From assembly GCA_963971425.1 (NCBI GenBank), contig OZ020525.1, forward strand, positions 10,732,187 through 10,796,186: DNA of 64,000 bases, in the 5' to 3' direction. Below are positions 36,052-48,600 of the stretch, one piece after another. The position numbers and the translations under genes are program-made. Under the pieces are notes generated by a model, which searched no databases, was not told where the DNA came from, and worked only from the letters and a program-made list of their open reading frames with translations. The number at the start of each line of letters is the position of its first letter. Within the stretch, counting starts at the first letter, position 1. This DNA is from Bryoerythrophyllum caledonicum. Its lineage: Eukaryota > Streptophyta > Bryopsida > Pottiales > Pottiaceae.

Positions 36052-37851
36052 CTACGTGGTGAGATCTAAAGGGGAAGGACAAGCGGTAACTCCTACATTG
36101 GGAATTCGAGAAGGGAGAACAGGACTATTGAGATCAATCACTGCCTTCCCTGGCGGGAGTCCTTGGTCACCCGAGTCTTGCTTCTCAAAATCCGCTTCAG
36201 AACCTGAGTCACCATCCTTGTCCGAATCCTCCACAAACTTGGGTAGGATATGGGTGAGGTTGATTACCAACAACCTCATGTTAGCATACGTCTCTTCGAT
36301 CTTCACGGTTTGCTCCATCATGAAAGCAATCACCTTCTTGCTAGAAATATGACCATCCCTCTCCAACCTCGCATCAAACATCTTCGCTTTTATCACTGCC
36401 TCCGCCGGGACGTGCAACACCTCTTCCACTTGCTGCAACGCCGATGTTGAGGCATTGGCTTGGAGAAGAGCCTCCTTGCAACTCCTCTCTGCCTCCAAGG
36501 CCCGGCTCTTCATCTTGGTCACATCCTAAGTGAGTCGGTTCACCTTCTGTTCCATATGGCAGAGGTCACCAACTCCTCCCATCTTCTCCTTGGCTGCCGC
36601 GACCAATCCTTAGTAAGAGGTATTGCCGAGCAGACTGCCAAATTGACCCAAGGTCTTCTCCACATCATCCATATACACTCGAAGAGCCTCTACCAACTCA
36701 AAGGCACGATAAGTCTTCCCTCCGAGTTGAGCTAATCCTGTAGCGGCTGCCCGGGCAGCAGCTCGAGTTCGGGTGGAAGGTGCTCCTCCCTGTCTTGGTC
36801 GTTGGCGCTTGGGAGGGGGGAGTGCTTCTCTCTCTGATTACGATAAACTACTCCCTCCTTTTTATCCAAGCTCAGGCTCCGACTCCGTCCCTTCGAACTT
36901 CTTCATCATCAATTGCGTGCCATACGCCATGGTCTCCTCTGGAGTGGTCTCTTTGAAGTGGTGATAGAGGTGGATGAGGTAAGGACAAATGGGCGAGCGC
37001 CTCGTGCTATTGACGCTCTTCGTCAACCTCATCACTACCTCCTTCACGATAAGAGTCCAATTCACCACCCGCTCTCCCAAATAAGCACCATACAAGGTGT
37101 TAGCCATAGTGATCGTGAGTCGGGTAGGTTTTCCTGGGTGCAAGATGGGTACGAGGAATGCGAAAACCCTCTTCGCCCGAGGATCTTGACAATCTTGCAA
37201 TGCATAGCCATTCTTGGCATCCTTGGTACCGATGAGCCCCTTGGCGTACTCCTCCTTCTTCAAACTCGTGAAGCCCGTCCCCTATCGCGGGAAACCGTAC
37301 ACCTCCTGCCATCTTCCCATAGTCCAACGGTCCGGGCAAGCTCGGATGCTACTCCCTTCTGGCTCTGGAAGCGGGTCTTGTCGTAGTTCTTGCACAGTTG
37401 AATCCACACAGAAGCTCCAGCAAAAGTCTAGGAGGGAGAGACAACCCATTCGAAGAAGATCCTCCCTTAGTTCGGTGAGCTCGAGTGGATCTCTCGGAAT
37501 TGTGGGAGAGATGTCATTCGTTAGAGAAGTCAGGGTGGTCATGCTTCTTACGTGCTCGTTAAAACCTCCTCCCTCGGTCTTAATGATGCTCGTACTCGGG
37601 GTGCCCTTGCTCTGGCCCTTGCTCGTGTCCTCGTGGTCTGAGCTTTGTATGTGCAGACCTCCCGTAGCTCCCCCTGCAGCCGGTTGGTGCGGGCCTCCCT
37701 TAGCTCTCTCTCTGCAGCCGGTAGGCGAGGACCTTCCCTTAGCTCTCTCTGCAGCCGGTAGCCGAGGACCTCCTTTAGCTTTTAGAGAGCCAATATATGA
37801 AAAAGGGCTTTTTTCTTTAAAAAATAGCTTAAAGGGTTTGAAATAGTTCAA
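36052..37851 (-). pseudogene. Element A main ORF, plant-mobile-domain-like
   Basis: One frame of about 600 codons with stops at 37282-37284 (TAG), 36862-36864 (TAA) and several more before 36,522. The N-terminal part is Lys/Gly/Pro-rich and partly minisatellite-encoded. The central part (KKEEYAKG, VFAFLVPILHPGKPTRLTI, LGERVVNWTLIVKEVVMRL, YLIHLYHHF) is the conserved domain shared with B. It resembles the C-terminal half of the retrotransposon-associated Transposase_32/plant-mobile-type proteins. A coiled coil (ALEAERSCKEALLQANASTSALQQVEE) and an acidic tail follow. The TAG at 37,284 aligns with a Gln codon in B, so it is a nonsense mutation here. Confidence 0.6.
37650..37790. repeat. Element A upstream minisatellite
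   Basis: Three to four copies of a roughly 40-45-base unit containing TGCAGCCGGTAGGCGAGGAC and CCCTTAGCTCTCTC. It lies upstream of the main ORF, where B has different minisatellites. Confidence 0.7.
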
Positions 37852-39175
37852 AAAGTAGATAGTTAGTGATAAAAGTTAAGAGAAACTTTAAAAATAAGTG
37901 AAAAGCTTAAAATAGCTTAAAGGAAATAATGCTAGTATGAAAGGACTTAAGGAAAAGACTTAAAAGAATAGTCACACCTTTTAATTAGTTGAAAGGATTT
38001 AAGCAAAACTTGAAGGGGTGGAAGGAAAAAAAAGAAACCTTTTAAGAAATAGTGTCTCTTCATAGTTTTAACTTAAGTGGAGTAGGAATCCATTTTTGAA
38101 TTCACCACATTGAAGAAACAATTGTGAGTCCTAGCTTGGAGCTAGCAAATTCTTGCGATGGTTGTAAGAATTTTTAAGTTAATACATATTGTGTTGTGTA
38201 AATTTGTAGTGATTCTAATTGATTAAGTAACTTTGCACATGTGACTTGTGAAAGTGAGTCTTAATAATTAAGAAGTCAAATTTTAATTGATTGTAATATC
38301 TTAAATTGATAAACAATTTAAGAAGGTTTAATGTTGCACTTATTGAATAAGTGACATTAAAATAAAATAAAACATATTCAAAAAACTAAAAATATTTGTG
38401 ACTAAGAATTCTTATAATAATAATTGAATTACAAGATAAGAGTTCTTATATTTGAAGTGTATTAATTAATCTTAAGAAATTAATTGCATTAAAGAAAGTA
38501 ATGTTATTTTAGAAAAATGCAATTACTTTAAGTTTAAGAGTAATGTATAGTGGATTAAATCAAAGGAATTAAATTTGATTGAAAGTGAATATGTTAGAGT
38601 ATAGATCTCAAAAAGAATCATTCTTAAACTTCTAACAATTGTGATTGTTTAAGTTAATGTGTTTGGATGTGGAATCCACTTGGAGTTTTGAAAGCTTAGC
38701 CGTGGACGTACGTGATTAAAGATGGAGCGAATTGCATGAAGTAAGCTTTTCAATTATAAAGAAGAATTAATAAACGAACAAAGCAATGAGTTAAGCAATG
38801 GATAAACTCCATTCGCCTAGCAAGGCATAGTTAGAGGTTTGGGCACACACACAAGAAAGAAGAAGAAGAAGAAGAATGCCGGTCCCCGAAGGGGATACAC
38901 AAGAAAGACAAAGAGCAAGGCTCTTGTCACAATCACTCTTCTTTTTGGGTTAACATAAAAATTCTCAATCCTTAAAGAGTGTGGATTGCTTAACCCAAAA
39001 CCTATAAAAGAATGCATTATAGCTTTAAGTTTTATTATAGAAGACACTATTTATGAGATAATTAGATTAAATTACCTAAACACTAGACGCTAGACCATCT
39101 GGGGAAGAATTTAGAATCATATGGAGACTTGTGTGAGTCTTGGATGTTTTGCGAATGTGAATTTCACGGTTTACA
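37852..39175 (+). repeat. Probable 5' LTR of element D (left boundary unknown)
   Basis: AT-rich sequence that ends in TTTACA just before a primer-binding-like site, as an LTR would. It contains a (AGA)n run near 38,855 and an inverted repeat GGGTTAA...TTAACCC (38,946-38,998). I could not find its start or a second copy, and part of it may belong to element A. Confidence 0.4.
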
Positions 39176-39181
39176 TTTTTT

Positions 39182-39199
39182 TGGCGACCATGCTGGGGA
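39182..39199 (+). other. Primer-binding-site-like sequence of element D
   Basis: TGGCGACCATGCTGGGGA follows the presumed LTR end after six bases. It has the TGG start and GGGGA end of plant Ty3 primer sites, but differs at several positions from the tRNA-Asp type seen in element C. Confidence 0.5.
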
Positions 39200-39360
39200 T
39201 GGTACCGCCAAGTGTTAGGTAATACTAATTTAAAAATTAGTCTTTTATAACATTGGTTGTTTTAAGAAATTATTGATTGAGTATTTCTTATCAAAACATT
39301 AAATTGAAATCTATTTGAGATTTAACTAATTGAGTATATGGAAATTAAATTGAAAAAATT

Positions 39361-40159
39361 ATGTCCTTTCCATGGGAGTTCAACCGGGAAAATTTGAGTG
39401 ATTTTTTTGGTGGAGCATACTTGTTTCGAGCTTTGCACAGAGTATATAAAACAGGTTATTACGGACAAGGATTCCAATTTTATGGAGCTCATCCTAGAGT
39501 AGATAGATTCTTTAAAGAAAAATTTGAAACCTTACCTCTAGAATTAAAACAAATTATTCTTACCAAAGTATGGAAGAATGGAGAGGGTTTTAATGAGATA
39601 ATTGTCAAGAATGATATTTTATACTTAAAGTACCAGTTGCAATTTCTATTTGCTCAGAAAGGAAGGTTGAAATACCAAACTCAACCCATAGGGTCAAAAG
39701 GAATTGGGTCTTGGAACGGATTTAGATTCTCGAGGCAGACCTTTGTTTTTAAATTCAATCAAATAAATTTTGAATGTAACTCCTACAAACCTGCTTTCTT
39801 TTTGAAAGATCCTAAAGAAGTTGATGACATTAATTTAGATATGTTATGTATTTTAAAAAAAATGGAATTGTCAAGTGAAACCTTAAAAGAATTAAGAACT
39901 AGATTGAAAAGATTGCTAATAGTCTATTCTAAAATGAAATACAACGAATTAAAATTATTTAACCTCTTAAGTCAAGAAATAGAACATTTGAGAGAGGAAC
40001 ATAAACTTTGTCCAAAAAAGAATGTTATTATTAATCATCTTTTAACCAAGTTTCAATATCCTAGAGAGTTAATAGTGGAGCCATTACCTTTTATCCCTAA
40101 AGTAGAACCTTTTTCTCTAACGTCATGGCGTCACTATTCATACTTATATAATGAGGAGG
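39361..40159 (+). pseudogene. Element D, first ORF, 5' part
   Basis: An ATG at 39361 opens 266 codons (MSFPWEFNRENLSDFFGG, with Lys-rich helical continuation) that run into the LTR of element C at 40160. After removing C and one copy of the 5-base duplication, the reading does not continue in the same frame. The compatible downstream protein (59,667-59,941, GTG-AGG-CCC) is one base out of frame, so D was already damaged or has decayed since. The protein is in gag-leader position but I do not recognise it. Confidence 0.6.
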
Positions 40160-41907
40160 TGTTAAGTAGTAATTTTGACCAATTGAAAATTAATCCAATG
40201 TGGTCTGATTCGTTCGCTAGGGAGGTATGTAATTAAAGAATTGGAATTATGACTTCAACACCCATGGAATGGTTCAATCAAGACTTAACTCAAGTACCCA
40301 TGCTTCCATAACACCTCATTGGTGACAGTACCAATCTCTCAATTTCCATATGTAAAACCAAAGGCTAACCTCTTATTGGTGCAAAATGTATCTTCAATAA
40401 TCTTCTACTCCATCGTCTTTATAATATTCTCCAAGTTGCCAGAACATCACCGCTTCGATGCTGCAAGGCTCTCGTATGATTCCCGTCCCCTTGTGCTCAG
40501 GTTCAAATTTGATCAACCATTGGTAATCTTCTTCTCTCAACACCGCTCCAATCGGTGTGTCTTTGTTGGTCTTCAACAGTATGTGTATCTCTTCACAGAT
40601 CTTCTTCTTTGTCTCCAAACTTACTGATTTCACTATTCCTCCCAAATAATGCGCTCTTCCATACTTTTGTTTTAACAATTCTCTCAACTTGTCTATTAAT
40701 TCCCTATTGGTTAATTTCACACCCGGCATAGGTGTTAATAACCACCTCACAACATTACTCTCATCTCGGCAATCAATGCTTCATTCTTTTAATGACATCC
40801 TTTTCTCCCTTTTCCAATTATTCTTCTTCTTTAATTTTCTTCATTTCATTTTCCACTTCTTCTTATTTTTTTAATCCACACTTCTCTTTTTATTTATTTT
40901 TCTATTTATTATTTTTATTATTTTATTTTTCTCTTATCAGACGCAGGTTTGATTACTCTCCAATTGTTGATTTCTCTCCACTGGTCTTCAGAGCCAATGG
41001 GGCAACACCTCCCAATATGGCCTCAATCAACTCCAGCATACAAAGTACCAATTGGTAACATGGCCATGGCATACACCCATGCCTGTTCAACTTCTCCAAT
41101 TGGTTTCAGTCTACTCTTCTAACACAGTCAACTCCAATCAGTTTAATTACCAATGGGGAACACAACTTCCCATTGATAATAAATCACTCACACATCCACA
41201 TTCACTCAACAGGGCTTCCTCATTGGTTTCTCCAATTTTTCTACAACGACACTCCCTCAACAGTCCTCCAATCATTGTTCTCCAATAGTCTCAATCACAT
41301 TCTCTTCACTCACCTTTTAATTAATTATCATAATTTTATAAATCATACACAAGTCTGATAATGTTCCAATCAGCTTATCCCTCAATCGGCTCTTCTCTCA
41401 ATGGGTAATTAAGATCCCCAGGGGTATTACTCACATCCAGCATACTTTACCAATTGGAAACCAGCCCATGGCATGCACCCATGCTGGTTCGTTAATTCCA
41501 ATCAGTTTCAAATCTTCTCCATTCACCACTTACTCCACATCAACATCAAACTCCAATCACATAGATTTCCAGAATCATATTTCCATTCCTCCAATAGTTC
41601 CACACATCACAGTCACAGTCACCAAAGAAAGCTAAAAACTCAACTAATACTTCCCTATCTCCAGGAAGGAGCTCCTCCACTACACACAAAGAGACTGTCT
41701 TTCCAATCGGGTTTGTCCTGACTCATACTACCCGATTGGTTTGGTTGGTTACCACCAACCATCTAACTACACTATTTCCAACCTATTGGGAAACTAACTG
41801 CTACTAGCCGCCAGTTACACTACCAGAATCCTACCTATTGGTAACACCACCACTCTAACCACAAAAAGTCACCAATAGAGAAAAAAGAAATTAATCTAAC
41901 TACCACA
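40160..41907 (-). repeat. Element C 3' LTR
   Basis: Minus-strand TGTGGTAGTTAG... to ...CTACTTAACA. Rich in CCAAT/ATTGG (about 30 by eye). An A/T-rich tract around 40,850-40,930 could hold the core promoter, which would place the LTR-borne ORF downstream of it. Confidence 0.97.
40394..40750 (-). CDS. LTR-borne ORF, left copy
   Basis: A frame of up to 118 codons lies inside the LTR in sense with the element. The first true ATG (MPGVKLTNRELIDKL) is at about 40,732. The product would be about 112 residues, charged and helical with DTPIGAV and a strongly acidic end (YYKDDGVEDY). It is not recognised. Since LTR sequence downstream of the promoter is transcribed at the 5' end of the genomic RNA, it could be a leader ORF, but composition alone does not prove coding. 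Confidence 0.35.
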   Translation of the reverse strand: MRWLLTPMPGVKLTNRELIDKLRELLKQKYGRAHYLGGIVKSVSLETKKKICEEIHILLKTNKDTPIGAVLREEDYQWLIKFEPEHKGTGIIREPCSIEAVMFWQLGEYYKDDGVEDY

Positions 41908-41922
41908 TAGCCTTCCTCTCAG
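41908..41922 (-). other. Polypurine tract of element C
   Basis: Minus-strand GAGAGGAAGGCTA lies immediately upstream of the 3' LTR start TGTGGTAG, the expected place for the plus-strand primer. Confidence 0.7.
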
Positions 41923-41941
41923 CTATTTGCGTCCCCGCAAA

Positions 41942-44900
41942 CAACTATTTCTTGCCGATTGTCTTGGCTGCTCCAATCGGTTTTGCTCCACTTGATGTTG
42001 CTCCTGGTGTACCTGGATTGGTGGAAGGTTGCCCAGTAGTGCCAGCTTTTGCTCCTCTATTGACCTTCTTGATCGTGGCACCATTGGTCCATGAGAGTGG
42101 CAACCGCCACGGCCTCGTCCTGTCCCTATTGGCTGCCGCCTGTTGGTTTGCCAGATTGCACTCCCGCACCAATCTGTTCCAATTAATTCGAATCTCCAAA
42201 ATCCTCCTATTGCGGTCATCATCAAGAAACTTCTTCATGGCTATACTCCGAAGGCCATTCTTGTCGTCGAGCATTACTCGGTGACCTCCCATCAAAAACT
42301 GTGTTAGCAGCATCAACTCCAATAGGCGTTGCTTCCTTGTGCACATATATAGCACCTTCGTATAAATCTGTATGTCTTGAGAATTACCCGCTCCAAGCTT
42401 AATATCAATCACCATGTTGAACTGTTTGCACCAATAGGCAAGTATGCGACAAAAGATGGCCGCCCGGAAGCAAACCGGATCCTTGTGTCGCTGGTGGAGG
42501 GCGTAGAATCTAGTATACGCGGTCACGCATTGCTCCACCGTGAACATATCACCTTCTACAATTGGCCAATTGTACCAAACTGTATCCAATCGTGCATCCC
42601 CCTTCCATCGATAACGCCTGAGGCACCTGCACGCATGCTGATCTTGTTCCACCAAAATGGGAATACCGAATATCCGAAGATGATCCTCCTGCTTGATCTG
42701 GGCTTCAACAGAAACCGATGGGTCTTGAGCGTTGGCATGATCCTTCCCTATCCAATACACTGCTTCCCAACTCAATAGCTCCGGTTGATCACTCTGTTGT
42801 ACAAAGAGATTGTCCTATCAGCCCAAAAACCTCTCATCTGTGTCCATGGATACCGCCGCGGGCTGCCACATATCTAACTCCATTGGAGCTCTCAACAAGG
42901 CTTGAGGCCGATTGGTAAAGTTGTACTTGGTCTTCATCATAGCATCCTCGTCTAGATCCCATGGAAGAACCATCTGCGCGTCCTTAGCTGCCTGAAGCTG
43001 CTTTAACCTTGCTTGTATCGCCCTATAGGTGTAGAAGTATTGCGATGGATGTACATCTGATATCTTCGTTTGTGTAAGTCTCTCCTGACTCTGCTGTATT
43101 AATTCCAACACCCATTCCTCCGATTGATAAACAACCTCCAAATCCTTCAATTCCTGCTGCCATTCGTCCCTAGGTAGGGAATCCCAATGGTGCTGTAAAT
43201 CCAATATCACCGCTCTAGAAAATTCTTCACACTGCGGCTTCCTTCGAATCTCCCCATAGGCTTCCTCTCTCCTGCGACGTTCCGCCTGCGCTCTCTCCAA
43301 TGTGCTGAAATACAACAGTATTCGCGCTCCTAAATCTCCCATTACCATATAAGCTTGAGTATACTCTGCCAATCGGAGATCTCCCCTGACCACCATCTCC
43401 ACCATCAAATCCTCCATGGTAAATTCCTTAGCAACTCCCCAGACGCGTAGAAAGTGATCATGGGTTAAGGTAACGCCCTGGTTCAGTTGAGCTAAAAGCA
43501 AGAAAACCTGGCAATCCCATCGGTAAGCGTAGTTGATCGTCTTTGCTGATGGGAGATACATCTGCAGCGCCAGTAGGTCTTCTACCTTAATCGTCCTTAG
43601 CCGATAATCTCCATAACTTAACACGTCAGTTGCCTCTCCCAATCGGCTAACGCCTGATTCCGCCAAACTGCTCACGCTCTGCAACTGAAATTGCTGTAAT
43701 CGGACCTCCAATTCTTTTATTCGTACCTGATTGGCGTCATTCTCCTCCTTCAAACTCCTTATCTCCTTGTTTTTAGCCACCACTGCCAGATTAGCATGTG
43801 CCACAATCTTCTTACTATTGGCCTGAGCTTCCTTCACCATTTCCAATTTGGTCTTATAATCCTCTCGTTGAGTAATCTGTGCAGCTAACCGCAGCGTAAG
43901 CTCCTCATTGGATCGAATCAGAAGCACTTCCCTCTTGCTCTGTTCTTCCAATTGGATTTGTAATCCTCCATCATGCTCCCTATGTGTTGTTACAGCTTCC
44001 GTCTTGAATCATTCTTCCCACAATTGGTTACTCTATTTAGCTACGGCCAGATCACTCTCCAATTGGCTATACCGCACGTGTAACTCCTCGGAATGTCTCT
44101 TGTAATTGGACATTTCCTGGTTTTGTGCTGCTTGGACTGCCAATTGTTGAAAAAGAGCCGGATTATGGAGCAGATTCGCCACTGTTAGCTCCATCGTGGA
44201 TGTCTCAGGCTCCAACTTCACCTGCAGCTCTCCAATCTGGATCTGGTCCTTCAGGATCTTCGAAAGGTAAACTGCAGCTCCAATTCCCAATACTCGCTCT
44301 CATCCGGGCAAAAACAGCTACTCCAAGCTTTCATGAAGCCTCTGAAGCATCAATCCCGCCCAATTGATCTTCTTCCCGTCTCGAATTAGGGCCACAACTG
44401 CCATTAACGCCCGCCTCTCCACTGTAGCTTGATCAGAATCCAATAAGAGTCGATTCTGGATAAACTCCACTAGCTGCAACCAATCGTTCACAATTTCTTC
44501 CTTCTTCGTTCTTCTCACATCGTGCAACTCCGGAGAAAACACATCCAATTTGATACAACGCACAATCGGGAAGAAACCATCTGTGAGCGTATCATACTCA
44601 ACTCCTTCAATTGGTAAATTCAGCACCTTACCTATTAGGTCTGGCGTCAACGTTACCCTTTTGAGGTTCACCATTCCGGACTTCGTCGCTGCATCGTAAG
44701 ACTTCCTGAATTGCTCCACCCATTGGCTATTCAGCTCCCCTGTAGTCTTCTCCAATTGGGTCATAATGAATGACTGAAGACCTGCTTCTCTCAGCTTCGA
44801 CAACCTTCCTTCGTCCTGCAAGAAACTCGCATTGGCGCGAATTGGCAGCCACGCACTCCTCTCGATCTTCACCGATTGGATCCGCCTTTGCCTCCCGATT

Positions 44901-45100
44901 GCATCTCCTTGCAGGCCGTCCTCCAACTTGGGTTTCTTCAATCGGTGCTCCGGAGGTGGACTCTCCCTCTTCTCCTGTTCGCCATCGGAGTCTAACTCCA
45001 ACATAATGACATTGTCGCCCATCCTACTCCAATTGAGTCCGCGTTTTGCAAAACTGCTCCAAATCTGTTCAATTGTTGCCCCACAAACCTGTCTCTCCAC
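41942..45100 (-). pseudogene. Element C third ORF (about 1,050 codons) downstream of pol
   Basis: Four open segments (45100-44318, 44290-44033, 43951-42818, 42775-41945) share one frame with no frameshift, separated by six in-frame stops: TAG and TGA after 44,320, TAG and TGA after 44,035, and a TGA-TAG pair at 42,820-42,815. The segment ending near 44,320 (LTPDLIGKVLNLPIEGVEYD...RALMAVVALIRDGKKINWAGLMLQ) resembles the Transposase_32 'putative plant transposon protein' domain found with plant Ty3 elements. The middle (43,951-43,640) is a coiled coil. Then come Trp-rich helical regions and a basic Pro/Gly tail (GAKPIGAAKTIGKK). An env-like position does not mean env function: no signal peptide or membrane segment is visible. 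Confidence 0.75.
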
Positions 45101-45643
45101 TCATCTATCGCTTACGCTCAATGAAGCTCTCCCTACTGGTCACTCTGCAGTTCTCCAACACTCACACTCCCTATTGGAAACTCTCGGCAATGCTTCCTCT
45201 CGCTGAAGCTCTCTCAACAGAAACTATTGGCAATGGCAGACTACACTCAGACCTATAGGTTAGGCTCTCTTCACTATCTACTCAATTGGCATGCCGCCTA
45301 TAACTGATTTGTCATGTGACATTGAATTAACCCTGATAATCATTTTCCTTATGTCCTCTCAACTCTCAATTGGTGTCTCTTCCACTACTTTCATCAATTA
45401 CTTTTCTTTCCCATCGGAAACTGCTTTGTCACATGCTTCAATATTTTTATGTTTTGATTTAGTTGTATTTATTAATTATTTTCTATTTTCTATTTTTCTT
45501 TTTCGTATTAATATTTACATTTGTTTTTGTCTCTTTTTTTTTAATCATTTTTTTTCTTTTTTTTCTTTTTTAAATTTTTTTTTTTTTTTTATATGTATAT
45601 CCTATACTACCCCCCTTTCACCTAATTGGAAGCCGCCCTCGGC
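45101..45643. other. Spacer between pol and third ORF of element C
   Basis: Contains long T/A tracts (45,470-45,600 on the plus strand) and several ATTGG motifs, no ORF. It may hold a promoter or RNA signal for the third ORF. Confidence 0.4.
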
Positions 45644-48600
45644 TTACACATGATAAACCTTGAGACGGTACCCATTAATGCGTGTAGGAAGCATGGTACC
45701 TTCAAAATCACGTAATTGGACTGACCCATTGGTATTAACATCAACCACCACATAGGGACCTAACCAATGGATTTGTAATTTGCCCGGAAACTTAAAAAAA
45801 CGACTATCGTTTAAAAGAACTAAATCCCCAACCTCAAACTGTTTATGACGTAATTTAGAATCATAAAAAGACTTACGTTTTTGTTGAGCAACAAAAGTAT
45901 TATAAAGTGCCATTCTTCTCTCTTCATCAAGGGATTCTAATTTAACTAATCGGTTAGTTAAACTAGCTTCATCATCCAATCGGTTATCTAAGGCAATTCT
46001 CAATGATGGGATTTCAAACTCAATTGGAATGATAGCCTCTTGGCCATACACCAATTGAAAAGGGGTAAATTTAGTGGTTACCTTGTATGCTGTCCTATAG
46101 GCCCAAAGAGCACCCCACAATTTCTCATCCCAATCAGTGGCTGAACCTACAATGGTTTTAGTCAATATTTTGCACAATATCCCATTGGTCTTTTTTGTCT
46201 GCCCATTAGCTCTCGGATGATAGGGGCTAGTTTTCCTATGCTTAATGAAAAAATTATTAGTTAGTATTTCAATTGTTTCATTCAAAAAGTGGGTACCCCT
46301 ATTGCTAATTAATTCCTTAGGACACCCATAGCGAGATAAGATATTTTCATAAAGGAACTTAGCCACGGTTTTAGCGTCATCATGACGAGTGGCACGTGCT
46401 TCAGCCCATTTTGTAGCATGATCTGTAGCTACCAAAATGTATCTATTTCGACCAACTTTTGTAGCGGGAGCTATAGGACCTACAAAATCTATTCCCCATT
46501 TTTCAAAGGGGGACAAGGCCAATAGTGGTTGTAATGGCATGGAGGAAGTAGGAGTTGGCTTACCAACACGTTGGCAAGGGTCACATCTACGAACATAAGA
46601 ATTTGCATCCTTAAAAAGATCTGGCCACCAGTAACCTGCCAATAGAACTTTCCCAGCGGTGGCCTCACCCGCAAAATGACCTCCACATACATCGTTATGA
46701 CACCCTTCTAAAATTATTGGAATTTCACTTGTGTAAATACAACGCCGCAAAATATCATCCTTACCCCTCTTATATAAAATATTGTCAATTAGTGTGTAAG
46801 GGGCACTTTTATGTACTAAGGCATTAACTTGTATTGGAGTAAAATCCAATGGGACTTTATTATATGTTAGATATTCTAAAATATCTTTATATTCTGGTTG
46901 AATAACATCAACCTCAAACAATTGGGCATCAGGTAGATCATCATTGATGGGACTCAACTGATCCGATGGTAAGGGTTCGAATCGGGACAGATGATCCGCA
47001 TTGGCATGGCTCTTACCTGGCCTCACCACTATTGTGAAATTAAACTCTTGAAACAATAACATCCATCGGGCTAATCTCCCACTTAAATCCGGTTTATTAA
47101 TTGAGTACTTAAGAGCATCATGATCCACATAGAAAATAAAAGGATATCCCAATAAATAATGACGAAATTTTTGCACTGCAAAAACCATTCCTAAGGCTTC
47201 TCTCTCGGTAGTAGAATAGTTTTTCTCAGCCGCTATTAATTGGCGACTTGCAAAATAAATTGGATGATCCATTTTGGCCGCATCTTTTTTACTCAAAACA
47301 CATCCTAATGCAATATTGGATGCATCTACATACACATGGAATGGCTTATTCCAATCAGGTGGGATCAAAATTGGTATAGTACTCAACTTTTCTTTTAATT
47401 GGACAAATGCCAATTCACACTCGGGGGTCCAAACAGGGCTTTCCCCTTTCTCAAGTTTTTTAAGGAGATTGGTTAGAGGAGCTGCTATCTTAGCAAAATT
47501 TTCCACACCCCTCCTATAGTAGCTTCCCAATCCAACAAAACTTCGTACCCCTGTAACTGTAGTGGGTCTAGGGGTGTTAACAATTAGGGTAATCTTATCG
47601 GGATCCGTGCTAATTCCCTCTTTACTAACAATATGACCCAATAGTTTCCCATAGAGTACTACAAATTGACATTTAGCTGCATTGAGAGAAATACCATACT
47701 TCTCACATTGTGCTAAACATAATTTTAACTTTTCCTTATGGGTATCTTTACTACTAAACACACAAAAGTCATCAAGGAAAATTTCCATAAAATGCCTTAA
47801 AAATTGTTGGAATGCAATTGTCATTACACGTTGAAAGGTGGCAGGAGCATTTCACAAGCCAAATGGCATTACTCTATAGGCAAAAGTGCCCCAATCGGTG
47901 GTAAAAGTAGTTTTAAGTTGATCCTCTAAGGCAATACTCACTTGGTTATAACCCGAAAAACCATCTAAAAATGAATAACAATCGTGGCCCACCACAGCGT
48001 CCAAAATTGTGTCAGTAAATGGCAATGGGAAATAGTCTTTTTTAGTGGCAAGATTAAGACGCCTAAAGTCTTGACATATTCTGATTTTTCCATTTTTCTT
48101 GGGGACGACAACAATAGGACTTACCCATTCACTAAAGGGTACAGGATAAATAAACCCAATTTCCAAAAGTTTATCAATCTCATCTTTCACCATCAAGGAA
48201 TATTTAGGATTTAATCTATGTTGTCTTTGCCTTATTGGTTTAGATCCCTCTTCCAGATTTATATGGTGTTGACATACCTCTGGTGGAATTCCCTTTAGGT
48301 CTTTATGACTCCAAGCAAAATTAGAAGAATGCTCCCGAAAGAACGTCTTCCAATCCCTTAACTCCACATTGGTTAGTTCACAATTAATATGAATAATTTT
48401 AATATTTTCCAAATCACCAATATTTAATTCCATGCATTGAGCTTTTGGAACATGTTTTGCAATAGGAGTGGGATCAGAAGAATAATTCCATAGGAGGTCA
48501 CTCTCATAAGGTGGCTCTAAATCTGAAAGAGGGGCCTCTACAGTATAAACTGTCCTGTCCATTAACCATGACTCAATGGCTTTATCCGAATCGGTATTCT

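Larger units (their letters stand above)
34174..37851 (-). mobile_element. Element A, giant-LTR-like element homologous to B
   Basis: Its leftmost bases TGTCGTAGTACG match the reverse complement of the right end of element B. Homology then continues through the whole tail (TATA region, duplicated ATTAGTC block, small basic ORF) into the main ORF. Orientation is minus. The upstream boundary is not resolved: I see no TACGACA end to the right of 37,851, so A may be truncated or extend into the AT-rich sequence beyond. No primer site, gag or pol was found. It sits directly at the edge of the methyltransferase-like remnant. Confidence 0.7.

Noticed and set aside
41942..45100. Third ORF of element C as an envelope gene
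   Set aside because: No signal peptide, membrane span or cleavage site. The recognisable part resembles a plant transposon-associated domain.
47852..47854. TGA in the reverse transcriptase as recoding (selenocysteine or readthrough)
   Set aside because: No recoding context seen, and it fits the element-wide CGA/CAG-type nonsense pattern better.
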